64,000 bases of DNA from Euglena gracilis (taxonomy: Eukaryota; Euglenida; Euglenophyceae; Euglenales), in contig CP154954.1 of NCBI GenBank assembly GCA_039621445.1, positions 46,665,847 to 46,729,846 of the forward strand, read 5' to 3'. Position 1 is the first letter of the stretch; each line of letters opens with the position of its first letter. A program made the translations under genes and the position numbers. This document shows positions 29,875 to 41,879 of this stretch, piece by piece. Under the pieces are notes generated by a model that had not been told where the DNA came from, did not search any database, and saw only the letters and a list, made by a program, of their open reading frames with translations.

Positions 29875-29900
29875 ATGATAATGCTGATGGTGATGATGAT
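29812..29900. repeat. (ATG)n microsatellite
   Basis: About 60 bp of uninterrupted ATG repeats followed by imperfect GATGATAAT repeats. Confidence 0.95.
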
Positions 29901-29954
29901 AATAATTACTAACTATTACATTATTACAGCTATTATTGCAAATTATTATTATTA

Positions 29955-29975
29955 TACGCTTATTATTTCTATTCG
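29955..29975. repeat. 21-bp inverted repeat left of the satellite array
   Basis: Starts TACGCTTATTATTTC and ends TATTCG. It is the exact reverse complement of 37,862-37,882. Confidence 0.85.
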
Positions 29976-30138
29976 GGGGGTGGTTCACCCCAGTAGGTAT
30001 AGGTACGCTGTTCCGCCAGGGTTCGGGACCTGGTGCATTGAGAGTGGCCAGACCCCAAACGGGGGGGTAGGTGTCGGAGTTTCGGTCCGACCGACCCGGT
30101 AGGAGCCGCCACGGGCCAAAAATAGGGGACTCCTAAGT

Positions 30139-30166
30139 ACTACTACTACTACTACTACTACTACAA
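30139..30166. repeat. (CTA)n microsatellite
   Basis: A run of CTA/TAC trinucleotides of about 27 bp between the left inverted repeat and the array. Confidence 0.9.
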
Positions 30167-30370
30167 ATAATAATAAAGAGTTTTCCCGGGATATGACAGT
30201 CGGTCGACCCGATCTGATGTAAAAGTCTCCCAAGGACAGGGGGTCCCCCCATTGTATGGCATGGGTCCCGGGTCGCGACTGCACACGTAGGTGGGTGCAA
30301 CTGGGGGTCAGACCCCAAATTTGTCGACTTAAGCGTTTTCGTGGCCGTGCAGCCCATGTGTAAAGGGTCC

Positions 30371-33300
30371 AAAAATCGATTTTTTGAAAATTACCCAAAA
30401 CGGATGGGGAACTGCACGGACCCACCCGGGGACCCAAACCAACCATGGGGGACCCCCAAGTGGCCTGTATACACCCCACATACCCCCGGCCCCTCCGGAC
30501 CGTTCTGGGGCCCGTACGGGAGTGGCAAAAAGGGGTTCCCACAGGACTTAGCCGTTTTTCAGCCTTGCCGGGGCCAAAAAATCGATTTTTTGAAAATTAC
30601 CCAAAAAGGATGGGGAACTGCACGGACCCACCTGGGGACCCAAACCAACCATGGGGGACCCCCAAGTGGCCTGTATACACCCCACATACCCCCGGCCCCT
30701 CCGGACCGTTCTGGGGCCCGTACGGGGGTGGCAAAAAGGGGTTCCCACAGGACTTAGCCGTTTTTCAGCCTTGCCGGGGCCAAAAAATCGATTTTTTGAA
30801 AATTACCCAAAACGGATGGGGAACTGCACGGACCCACCCGGGGACCCAAACCAACCATGGGGGACCCCCAAGTGGCCCGTATACACCCCACATACCCCCG
30901 GCCCCTCCGGACCGTTCTGGGGCCCGTACGGGGGTGGCAAAAAGGGGTTCCCACAGGACTTGGCCGTTTTTCAGCCTTGCGGGGGCCAAAAAATCGATTT
31001 TTTGAAAATTACCCAAAACGGATGGGGAACTGCACGGACCCACCCGGGGACCCAAACCAACCATGGGGGACCCCCAAGTGGCCTGTATACACCCCACATA
31101 CCCCCGGCCCCTCCGGACCGTTCTGGGGCCCGTACGGGAGTGGCAAAAAGGGGTTCCCACAGGACTTAGCCGTTTTTCAGCCTTGCCGGGGCCAAAAAAT
31201 CGATTTTTTGAAAATTACCCAAAAAGGATGGGGAACTGCACGGACCCACCGGGGACCCAAACCAACCATGGGGGACCCCCAAGTGGCCTGTATACACCCC
31301 ACATACCCCCGGCCCCTCCGGACCGTTCTGGGGCCCGTACGGGGGTGGCAAAAAGGGGTTCCCACAGGATTTGGCCGTTTTTCAGCCTTGCCGGGGCCAA
31401 AAAATCGATTTTTTGAAAATTACCCAAAACGGATGGGGAACTGCACGGACCCACCCGGGGACCCAAACCAACCATGGGGGACCCCCAAGTGGCCTGTATA
31501 CACCCCACATACCCCCGGCCCCTCCGGACCGTTCTGGGGCCCGTACGGGGGTGGCAAAAAGGGGTTCCCACAGGACTTAGCCGTTTTTCAGCCTTGCCGG
31601 GGCCAAAAAATCGATTTTTTGAAAATTACCCAAAACGGATGGGGAACTGCACGGACCCACCCGGGGACCCAAACCAACCATGGGGGACCCCCAAGTGGCC
31701 TGTATACACCCCACATACCCCCGGCCCCTCCGGACCGTTCTGGGGCCCGTACGGGGGTGGCAAAAAGGGGTTCCCACAGGACTTAGCCGTTTTTCAGCCT
31801 TGCCGGGGCCAAAAAATCGATTTTTTGAAAATTACCCAAAACGGATGGGGAACTGCACGGACCCACCCGGGGACCCAAACCAACCATGGGGGACCCCCAA
31901 GTGGCCTGTATACACCCCACATACCCCCGGCCCCTCCGGACCGTTCTGGGGCCCGTACGGGGGTGGCAAAAAGGGGTTCCCACAGGACTTAGCCGTTTTT
32001 CAGCCTTGCCGGGGCCAAAAAATCGATTTTTTGAAAATTACCCAAAACGGATGGGGAACTGCACGGACCCACCCGGGGACCCAAACCAACCATGGGGGAC
32101 CCCCAAGTGGCCTGTATACACCCCACATACCCCCGGCCCCTCCGGACCGTTTTTGGGGCCCGTACGGGGGTGGCAAAAAGGGGTTCCCACAGGACTTAGC
32201 CGTTTTTCAGCCTTGCCGGGGCCAAAAAATCGATTTTTTGAAAATTACCCAAAACGGATGGGGAACTGCACGGACCCACCCGGGGACCCAAACCAACCAT
32301 GGGGGACCCCCAAGTGGCCTGTATACACCCCACATACCCCCGGCCCCTCCGGACCGTTCTGGGGCCCGTACGGGGGTGGCAAAAAGGGGTTCCCACAGGA
32401 CTTAGCCGTTTTTCAGCCTTGCGGGGCCAAAAAATCGATGTTGTGAAAATTACCAAAAGCGGATGGGAAACTGCACGGACCCACCCGGGGACCCAAACCA
32501 ACCATGGGGGACCCCCAAGTGGCCTGTATACACCCCACATACCCCCGGCCCCTCCGGACCGTTCTGGGGCCCGTACGGGGGTGGCAAAAAGGGGTTCCCA
32601 CAGGACTTAGCCGTTTTTCAGCCTTGCCGGGGCCAAAAAATCGATTTTTTTGAAAATTACCCAAAACGGATGGGGAACTGCACGGACCCACCCGGGGACC
32701 CAAACCAACCATGGGGGACCCCCAAGTGGCCTGTATACACCCCACATACCCCCGGCCCCTCCGGACCGTTTTGGGGCCCGTACGGGGGTGGCAAAAAGGG
32801 GTTCCCACAGGACTTAGCCGTTTTTCAGCCGGGGCCAAAAAATCGATTTTTTGAAAATTACCCAAAACGGATGGGGAACTGCACGGACCCACCCGGGGAC
32901 CCAAACCAACCATGGGGGACCCCCAAGTGGCCTGTATACACCCCACATACCCCCGGCCCCTCCGGACCGTTCTGGGGCCCGTACGGGGGAGGCAAAAAGG
33001 GGTTCCCACAGGACTTGCCGTTTTTCAGCCTTGCGGGGGCCAAAAAATCGAATTTTTGAAAATTACCCAAAATAAATAAAAAAATGGGGAACTGAACGGA
33101 CCCACCCGGGGACCCAAACCAACCATGGGGGACCCCCAAGTGGCCTGTATACACCCCACATACCCCCGGCCCCTCCGGACCGTTCTGGTGCCCGTACGGG
33201 GGTGGCAAAGAGGGGTTCCCACAGGACTTAGCCGTTTTTTAGCTTCCAAAAAATCGATTTTTTGAAAATTACCCAAAACGGATGGGGAACTGCACGGACC

Positions 33301-36300
33301 CACCCGGGGACCCAAACCAACCATGGGGGACCCCCAAGTGGCCTGTATACACCCCACATACCCCCGGCCCCTCCGGACCGTTCTGGGGCCCGTACGGGGG
33401 TGGCAAAAAGGGGTTCCCACAGGACTTTGCCGTTTTTCAGCCTTGCGGGGGCCAAAAAATCGATTTTTTGAAAATTACCCAAAAAGGATGGGGAACTGCA
33501 CGGACCCACCCGGGGACCCAAACCAACCATGGGGGACCCCCAAGTGGCCTGTATACACCCCACATACCCCCGGCCCCTCCGGACCGTTCTGGGGCCCGTA
33601 CGGGGGTGGCAAAAAGGGGTTCCCACAGGACTTAGCCGTTTTTTAGCCTTGCGGGGGCCAAAAAATCGATTTTTTGAAAATTACCCAAAACGGATGGGGA
33701 ACTGCACGGACCCACCCGGGGACCCAAACCAACCATGGGGGACCCCCAAGTGGCCTGTATACACCCCACATACCCCCGGCCCCTCCGGACCGTTCTGGGG
33801 CCCGTACGGGGGTGGCAAAAAGGGGTTCCCACAGGATTTGGCCGTTTTTCAGCCTTGCCGGGGCCAAAAAATCGATTTTTTGAAAATTACCCAAAAAGGA
33901 TGGGGAACTGCACGGACCCACCCGGGGACCCAAACCAACCATGGGGGACCCCCAAGTGGCCTGTATACACCCCACATACCCCCGGCCCCTCCGGACCGTT
34001 CTGGGGCCCGTACGGGGGTGGCAAAAAGGGGTTCCCACAGGATTTGGCCGTTTGTCAGCGATGCGGGGGCCAAAAAATCGATTTTTTGAAAATTACCCAA
34101 AACGGATGGGGAACTGCACGGACCCACCCGGGGACCCAAACCAACCATGGGGGACCCCCAAGTGGCCTGTATACACCCCACATACCCCCGGCCCCTCCGG
34201 ACCGTTCTGGGGCCCGTACGGGGGTGGCAAAAAGGGGTTCCCACAGGACTTAGCCGTTTTTCAGCCTTGCGGGGGCCAAAAAATCGATTTTTTGAAAATT
34301 ACCCAAAAAGGATGGGGAACTGCACGGACCCACCCGGGGACCCAAACCAACCATGGGGGACCCCCAAGTGGCCTGTATACACCCCACATACCCCCGGCCC
34401 CTCCGGACCGTTCTGGGGCCCGTACGGGGGTGGCAAAAAGGGGTTCCCACAGGATTTGGCCGTTTTTCAGCCTTGCCGGGGCCAAAAAATCGATTTTTTG
34501 AAAATTACCCAAAACGGATGGGGAACTGCACGGACCCACCCGGGGACCCAAACCAACCATGGGGGACCCCCAAGTGGCCTGTATACACCCCACATACCCC
34601 CGGCCCCTCCGGACCGTTCTGGGGCCCGTACGGGGGTGGCAAAAAGGGGTTCCCACAGGACTTAGCCGTTTTTCAGCCTTGCCGGGGCCAAAAAATCGAT
34701 TTTTTGAAAATTACCCAAAACGGATGGGGAACTGCACGGACCCACCCGGGGACCCAAACCAACCATGGGGGACCCCCAAGTGGCCTGTATACACCCCACA
34801 TACCCCCGGCCCCTCCGGACCGTTCTGGGGCCCGTACGGGGGTGGCAAAAAGGGGTTCCCACAGGACTTAGCCGTTTTTCAGCCTTGCGGGGCCAAAAAA
34901 TCGATTTTTTGAAAATTACCCAAAAAGGATGGGGAACTGCACGGACCCACCCGGGGACCCAAACCAACCATGGGGGACCCCCAAGTGGCCTGTATACACC
35001 CCACATACCCCCGGCCCCTCCGGACCGTTCTGGGGCCCGTACGGGGGTGGCAAAAAGGGGTTCCCACAGGACTTAGCCGTTTTTCAGCCTTGCCGGGGCC
35101 AAAAAATCGATTTTTTGAAAATTACCCAAAACGGATGGGGAACTGCACGGACCCACCCGGGGACCCAAACCAACCATGGGGGACCCCCAAGTGGCCTGTA
35201 TACACCCCACATACCCCCGGCCCCTCCGGACCGTTCTGGGGCCCGTACGGGGGTGGCAAAAAGGGGTTCCCACAGGACTTAGCCGTTTTTCAGCCTTGCC
35301 GGGGCCAAAAAATCGATTTTTTGAAAATTACCCAAAACGGATGGGGAACTGCACGGACCCACCCGGGGACCCAAACCAACCATGGGGGACCCCCAAGTGG
35401 CCTGTATACACCCCACATACCCCCGGCCCCTCCGGACCGTTCTGGGGCCCGTACGGGGGTGGCAAAAAGGGGTTCCCACAGGACTTAGCCGTTTTTCAGC
35501 CTTGCCGGGGGCCAAAAAATCGATTTTTTGAAAATTACCCAAAACGGATGGGGAACTGCACGGACCCACCCGGGGACCCAAACCAACCATGGGGGACCCC
35601 CAAGTGGCCTGTATACACCCCACATACCCCCGGCCCCTCCGGACCGTTTTGGGGCCCGTACGGGGGTGGCAAAAAGGGGTTCCCACAGGACTTAGCCGTT
35701 TTTCAGCCTTGCCGGGGCCAAAAAATCGATTTTTTGAAAATTACCCAAAACGGATGGGGAACTGCACGGACCCACCCGGGGACCCAAACCAACCATGGGG
35801 GACCCCCAAGTGGCCTGTATACACCCCACATACCCCCGGCCCCTCCGGACCGTTCTGGGGCCCGTACGGGGGTGGCAAAAAGGGGTTCCCACAGGACTTA
35901 GCCGTTTTTCAGCCTTGCCGGGGCCAAAAAATCGATTTTTTGAAAATTACCCAAAAAGGATGGGGAACTGCACGGACCCACCCGGGGACCCAAACCAACC
36001 ATGGGGGACCCCCAAGTGGCCTGTATACACCCCACATACCCCCGGCCCCTCCGGACCGTTCTGGGGCCCGTACGGGGGTGGCAAAAAGGGGTTCCCACAG
36101 GACTTAGCCGTTTTTCAGCCTTGCGGGGCCAAAAAATCGATTTTTTGAAAATTACCCAAAACGGATGGGGAACTGCACGGACCCACCCGGGGACCCAAAC
36201 CAACCATGGGGGACCCCCAAGTGGCCTGTATACACCCCACATACCCCCGGCCCCTCCGGACCGTTCTGGGGCCCGTACGGGGGTGGCAAAAAGGGGTTCC

Positions 36301-37816
36301 CACAGGACTTAGCCGTTTTTTCAGTCTTGCGGGGGCAAAAAATCGATTTTTTGAAAATTACCCAAAAAGGATGGGGAACTGCACGGACCCACCCGGGGAC
36401 CCAAACCAACCATGGGGGACCCCCAAGTGGCCTGTATACACCCCACATACCCCCGGCCCCTCCGGACCGTTCTGGGGCCCGTACGGGGGTGGCAAAAAGG
36501 GGTTCCCACAGGATTTGGCCGTTTTTCAGCCTTGCCGGGGCCAAAAAATCGATTTTTTGAAAATTACCCAAAAAGGATGGGGAACTGCACGGACCCACCC
36601 GGGGACCCAAACCAACCATGGGGGACCCCCAAGTGGCCTGTATACACCCCACATACCCCCGGCCCCTCCGGACCGTTCTGGGGCCCGTACGGGGGTGGCA
36701 AAAAGGGGTTCCCACAGGACTTAGCTGTTTTTTTAGCCTTGTGGGGGCCAAAAAATCGATTTTTTGAAAATTACCCAAAACGGATGGGGAACTGCACGGA
36801 CCCACCCGGGGACCCAAACCAACCATGGGGGACCCCCAAGTGGCCTGTATACACCCCACATACCCCCGGCCCCTCCGGACCGTTCTGGGGCCCGTACGGG
36901 GGTGGCAAAAAGGGGTTCCCACAGGATTTGGCCGTTTTTCAGCCTTGCCGGGGCCAAAAAATCGATTTTTTGAAAATTACCCAAAAAGGATGGGGAACTG
37001 CACGGACCCACCCGGGGACCCAAACCAACCATGGGGGACCCCCAAGTGGCCTGTATACACCCCACATACCCCCGGCCCCTCCGGACCGTTCTGGGGCCCG
37101 TACGGGGGTGGCAAAAAGGGGTTCCCACAGGATTTGGCCGTTTTTCAGCCTTGCGGGGGCCAAAAAATCGATTTTTTGAAAATTACCCAAAACGGATGGG
37201 GAACTGCACGGACCCACCCGGGGACCCAAACCAACCATGGGGGACCCCCAAGTGGCCTGTATACACCCCACATACCCCCGGCCCCTCCGGACCGTTCTGG
37301 GGCCCGTACGGGGGTGGCAAAAAGGGGTTCCCACAGGACTTAGCCGTTTTTCAGCCTTGCGGGGCCAAAAAATCGATTTTTTGAAAATTACCCAAAAGGA
37401 ATGGGGAACTGCACGGACCCACCGCGGACCCAAACCAACCATGGGGGACCCCCAAGTGGCCTGTATACACCCCACATACCCCCGGCCCCTCCGGACCGTT
37501 CTGGGGCCCGTACGGGGGTGGCAAAAAGGGGTTCCCACAGGATTTGGCCGTTTTTCAGCCTTGCCGGGGCCAAAAAATCGATTTTTTGAAAATTACCCAA
37601 AACGGATGGGGAACTGCACGGACCCACCCGGGGACCCAAACCAACCATGGGGGACCCCCAAGTGGCCTGTATACACCCCACATACCCCCGGCCCCTCCGG
37701 ACCGTTCTGGGGCCCGTACGGGGGTGGCAAAAAGGGGTTCCCACAGGATTTGGCCGTTTTTTAGCCTTAAAAAAAAAAAAAAATCGATTTTATGAGAATT
37801 ACCCAAAACGGATGGG
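30371..37816. repeat. Satellite array, 206-bp unit, about 36 copies
   Basis: Each unit holds the palindrome AAAAAATCGATTTTTT, then GAAAATTACCCAAAACGGAT, GGGAACTGCACGGACCC, CCATGGGGGACCCCCAAGTG, CCTGTATACACCCCACATAC and GGCAAAAAGGGGTTCCCACA. ATCGAT recurs from 30,375 to 37,783, mean spacing about 205.8. Variants are CGGATGG/AGGATGG, GACTTAG/GATTTGG and GCCGGGG/GCGGGG; GATTTGG is mostly in the right half. Units near 33,045 and 33,240 carry small insertions or deletions. Long open frames arise in all frames because the unit has few stops and 206 is not a multiple of 3; they are not genes. Confidence 0.97.
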
Positions 37817-37861
37817 TCAGCCAAGAAGGACCCTGGGGTACAACATCTCCTGGACGGCCCT

Positions 37862-37882
37862 CGAATAGAAATAATAAGCGTA
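37862..37882. repeat. 21-bp inverted repeat right of the satellite array
   Basis: Exact reverse complement of 29,955-29,975, beginning CGAATAGAAATAATAAG. It lies 45 bases beyond the array end. Confidence 0.85.
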
Positions 37883-37930
37883 CCCCTTCATTTCTGTTTT
37901 AACAGAAATACTGACTGCCGTATGGCACAC

Positions 37931-37963
37931 TTGTTATTATTATTATTGTTATTATTATTATTA

Positions 37964-38000
<37 letters not shown>

Positions 38001-38046
38001 TATTATTATTATTATTATTATTATTATGATTATTATTAACAACAAC
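37931..38046. repeat. (TTA)n microsatellite
   Basis: About 110 bp of ATT/TTA repeats with few interruptions. Confidence 0.95.
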
Positions 38047-39129
38047 AATAATGTATAATAATTGCTTTATACATACATATGATGAGACATTGTATTATAT
38101 CATGTATAATAATATGTGTTTCTGTGCAATTAACTGCACACTCCAAATAGTTGGGTTCCTTGGGTCTGGGGTTCATCCTGCTGTTCCCCCTCATTGCACA
38201 TCTGCCTTCCTCGCCCGCCGTCCTTCCACTGTCTGTCTCACCATTGCCAACTCAAGAGGGACCTTCCCCTGAGCCCTGTCCCACCGCGGGACTCTCCTGC
38301 CAACCTTGCCGGAGTCGCCCATGACCTGTGCATCGCCGGCAGGCACGACATGTCAAAAAACTGAGCTGCCCCACGATGTGATTCCTGGCAAAGACACGGG
38401 GCCAAACTGCACCAAAAGAACTCGGACACAAAAAAAGCCTCAAAATACAATGAACCCCAAATAATGTACAACTGGGCATATTGTTTGAGAATATCCGCGA
38501 AGTATATACACCAAGCAGCGACACGCCGTATTAATAACTGCGTGTCGCTGCTTGGTTGGGAGCGAATATATCGGCTGGGGGATTTGGGCAATTCTTCAAC
38601 CTGGATAAACTCGAAAAATGTACATTTTGCTGAATTTCTCTGAAACATATGGCAATAAACTTTTCTTTGAGGTTGATACCGTTGCATCCCCATTGCTCCA
38701 AGATTTTGGCAATCCCTGCTAAAAAGAAAACCTACAATGTGGGGCATTTCATACACCTCCAATTTGTGGGTCAGGCAAGAATCATCAGAACTTACGTTTT
38801 CATACAACGAAAGCACGTTTTTTGAATTTGTGGACCCACAACCCAACCTCACGTGTCTGTATTTTTCTCACGGGGGGAGGGGGGGTTGTAGGTCATCGTT
38901 TGGCTTTAGTTACTGAGGCAGGGGAATAAGTGGGTTGCAGATTTATAAGGAGAGGTTCTTTCCAACCAGAATTTTGATAGTGGATCAATATGCGGTCTTC
39001 CCCGTTGCCCTTCTCTCTCTTGAGTTTGGTTAGGGTTAAAGCAACATGCGCTCAAAAGATGAAAAAAAGGAGGGATTGTTAATGAAAGGATAGGGATAGT
39101 TTTGGGGGCGGTTTATGGCTAGGGTTAGG
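38047..39129. other. No gene recognised; one perfect hairpin
   Basis: CCAAGCAGCGACACG (38,511-38,525) pairs perfectly with CGTGTCGCTGCTTGG (38,541-38,555) around a 15-base loop. A 204-codon minus frame (38,238-38,852) runs through the hairpin, has no recognised content and is doubtful. Confidence 0.45.
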
Positions 39130-39321
39130 GCACCGGGTTTGGTTGGGTCGTGGCCGGCTGTGCCTGACCGTGGCCCAACCAAAAACTTTGCACAAGCTTC
39201 AAGAGTGTCCATGGTTGGGCCGCGACTGGCTGCTGCACAAACCAATTCCAAATTTGATCAGAAATTCGGGTTTTGGTTGGGCCGCGGCCACCCAACAGCC
39301 ACCCAACCTCCCGTGGACAAC
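39130..39321. repeat. GGTTGGGCCGCGGCC family, copy set 1
   Basis: GGTTGGGTCGTGGCCGG, GACCGTGGCCCAACC, GGTTGGGCCGCGACTGG and GGTTGGGCCGCGGCCACC occur within 190 bp in both orientations. Related sets lie at 41,434-41,645, 59,244-59,340 and 59,590-59,725. Confidence 0.65.
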
Positions 39322-39659
39322 TAACCCCCCCCCCCACTTATGAACCCCCCAACTTATAACTCCCCCTCACATATAACCCCCAGGCCGACAAACCCAACCT
39401 TAACTTATAACCCCCCCTGAAGAAAAAAAATGAAAAGACGCCGGGGGACGACTTTTTCGGCTGCAAACCACCCAAAAACATTTTTTGTCAATCTTAATGA
39501 GACCAACCCTAATCAAAAATGCCATTTTGGCAATTTTTTTTGCCAAATTGGGCAATTTTGCCAAAAAAATGCCAATTTGGGGGGCTTTGGGGTCATTGGG
39601 TCGGATTTTCATCAACAATTCCTTGACTTACAGGTTTTGTGTAGTGCTGAGATCTTTAA

Positions 39660-39866
39660 CACCCCCCACGGGGCCGCTACAAGCACAGGGTCCAAATAAA
39701 AGCGCACCCCCCGCCGCTGAAGGCGGCGGTCCACCACAAGCACACCCCTCATTTTGATGGGATTTCCAAAAGGAAGTCAACAAAAATGGTGCAGGTGCAG
39801 GGTCCATTGAAGCGCACACCCCGCCGCTGGTGGCGGCTGTCTGTTATAAGCGCACCTGTGCTTCTA
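39660..39866. repeat. Dispersed repeat, copy 1 (second at 58,745-58,942)
   Basis: GGGGCCGCTACAAGCACAGG, GTCCAAATAA, TTTTGATGGGATTTCC, TCAACAAAAATGGTGCAGG and AAGCGCACCTGTGCTTCTAT match 58,745-58,942 in order and orientation with moderate divergence. Confidence 0.75.
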
Positions 39867-40149
39867 TTGGGGGGAGGGTTACATACCTACCCCCCCCCCC
39901 GGGAAACTGTCACCTGACAGGTTGGCCAGTACTGGGGACCCTGACAACTTCCTATCATGACAGGTTGGCCGGTACCAGGGACCCTGACAGTTTCCCGGGT
40001 GGGACCCTGACAGGTTCTCGGGCATGACAGTTTCCCGGGGGGGGGGGGGGGGGTATGCCTGATGGCGGCCCAGAACGGGTGCGCACCTGACCTTGGAGGT
40101 CTATGCACAGTGATGGACAGTTCCCAGGGATTTCCTTCGATTCCCACAA

Positions 40150-40882
40150 TAGGGGAACTAAATAGTGGGACACCTGAGAATTTTGTGGGGTCACACCCAA
40201 CCCCCCAACTGGTGATGGTGTGTGCACATTGGCATGGCCCTGCCCCACACAGCAGTGCCCCAGCCAGCTCTGCTGCAGCACACGGTGCAAAATTCAAGGC
40301 CAATCCTATGCAAGCAGGTTTTTACCATTTCCTTCCTTTGGACTGCGAAGCAAACCCAGCCTCAGGTAAGGGGACGAGGCGGCTCACACTGCAGTGAGTG
40401 GCATTGGACCTCAACTTTGAACAATGCAAGTTAACAACCCCTGTCAACGTTGGCTGATGGGCTCGACACGCCGACCAATTTGGGAGAAAATTACCTTTTG
40501 GCCTCCTTTTGCCCAAATTGGTCGGCATATCGAGGCCATCGCCCCATCAGCCAACGTTGACAGGGGTTGTTAACTTGCATTGTTCAAAGTTGAGGTCCAA
40601 TGCCACTCACTGCAGTGTGAGCCGCCTCGTCCCCTTACCTGAGGCTGGGTTTGCTTCGCAGTCCAAAAGGAAGGAAATGGAAAAAACCTGCTTGCATAGG
40701 ATTGGCCTTGAATTTTGCACCGTGTGCTGCAGCAGAGCTGGCTGGGGCACTGCTGTGTGGGGCAGGGCCATGCCAATGTGCACACACCATCACCACATCC
40801 CATGGGCTGGCAGAGGCTTTGGAGCTGGGGGTTGGGCGTGACCCCACAAAATTCTCAGGTGTCCCATTATTTAGTTCCCCTA
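40150..40882. repeat. 733-bp near-perfect foldback
   Basis: Arms 40,150-40,484 and 40,512-40,882 are reverse complements with few differences: TAGGGGAACTAAATAGTGGG outside, CTGCTGCAGCACACGGTGCA, CCTGTCAACGTTGGCTGATG and CCGACCAATTTGGG at the centre. The loop is about 27 bases. Open frames on both arms mirror each other. Confidence 0.9.
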
Positions 40883-40990
40883 CTGTATTATGTTGGAGAC
40901 AATTCTTGGGGGGTGACCCCCTCCCCCTTCGGCTGACCAACCAAACCAGATCCAATAAACCTTTGGGTGTTTATAAATGGGGGGGGTTTA

Positions 40991-41433
40991 CCCATCCCGT
41001 CCCAAAAGCAGGGTTTGCACTATTAACAAACAAAAAGTTGTCTCCAAAACACATAAGTTTATCACATACGTTTAAAAAAGCTCCGGAATTAAAAAGAATC
41101 GCCCACTCCTTATTGGGGGACATTTTCGCAGTATTGAGAGGGTCTTTTTTGGATTTCCTCATCTCTTTCATCATCACTCCTCTATTATCTCACCTTCTTA
41201 TTCACCTAACCCAATCCCTTTCATTAACAACAACGTCTCCGTTTCATCTCCACCCCAACTGGTACGAATATGGACACCATCCGAGTGTCCCTGGTATTTT
41301 TTTATGTATTGTGTTTAGTGGAGCCAATTACCATCCAGCTGTCAATGGCTGGAATTGTACAGTAATTCTGCAGATCAAATGAACTCAAAGCAAATGGACA
41401 TGGAGTGTGCATCGCCAGGCATGGTGCTTGGAT
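40991..41433. other. No gene recognised
   Basis: Moderately AT-rich, no repeats noticed. An open frame that starts in the foldback and runs to 41,382 has no recognised content. Confidence 0.35.
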
Positions 41434-41645
41434 GGTTACGGGAGGTTGGGCTGCGGTTAGCCGCTGCCAGCTACAGCCCAACCAAACATGAAGGCCAACT
41501 GAACTGAAACTGAAACTGAAAGGCCAAAAATTTGGTTGGGCTGCGGCCCAACCATCGTGGTGAAAACCATTGCGAGAAAAATACGGCATCAAAATGAAAA
41601 GAATTGCCTTGGTTAGACCTCGGCGGGCCACGGCCCAACCAAAAG
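41434..41645. repeat. GGTTGGGCCGCGGCC family, copy set 2
   Basis: GGTTGGGCTGCGGTTAGC, CTACAGCCCAACC, GGTTGGGCTGCGGCCCAACC and GGGCCACGGCCCAACC in both orientations. Confidence 0.6.
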
Positions 41646-41879
41646 CTTGAAAGTATTCAGCAAAACACAAAGAGTTGATTGAACCCCCCAAAAGACCCCC
41701 TCAAGATTTCCAGCAACGGACCCAGCGCCTTGTTTTGGGAGGGAGGTTCACTGACGAAGCAAACCACACCCTCCTGACCCCCAGGGGTGTGGGGGTTGGG
41801 AATTGCTCTATGCATCTCCTTTGAGAGGGCACCCCCGCCCCCCCGACCCATCCCCGGCTCGACCTGCAAATGCTGTCCC

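Larger units (their letters stand above)
39322..40990. mobile_element. Inverted-end element containing a large foldback
   Basis: Left end TAACCCCCCCCCCCACTTATGA and right end TTATAAATGGGGGGGGTTTA are inverted relatives of the C-run/G-run ends seen in smaller elements. Inside are a dispersed repeat (39,660-39,866), short CTGACAGGTT repeats (39,905-40,040) and the foldback at 40,150-40,882. The outer boundary is inferred from end similarity only. Confidence 0.4.

Noticed and set aside
30020-30030. Possible pol III B box GGTTCGGGACC near the satellite
   Set aside because: No matching A box at tRNA spacing upstream, and the B box has a mismatch.
30857-31786. 309-codon open frame in the satellite
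   Set aside because: It is a by-product of the stop-poor 206-bp unit; equivalent frames exist in every register and on both strands.
40651-41382. 243-codon open frame
   Set aside because: It begins inside one arm of the foldback, mirrored by a frame in the other arm, and has no recognisable content.
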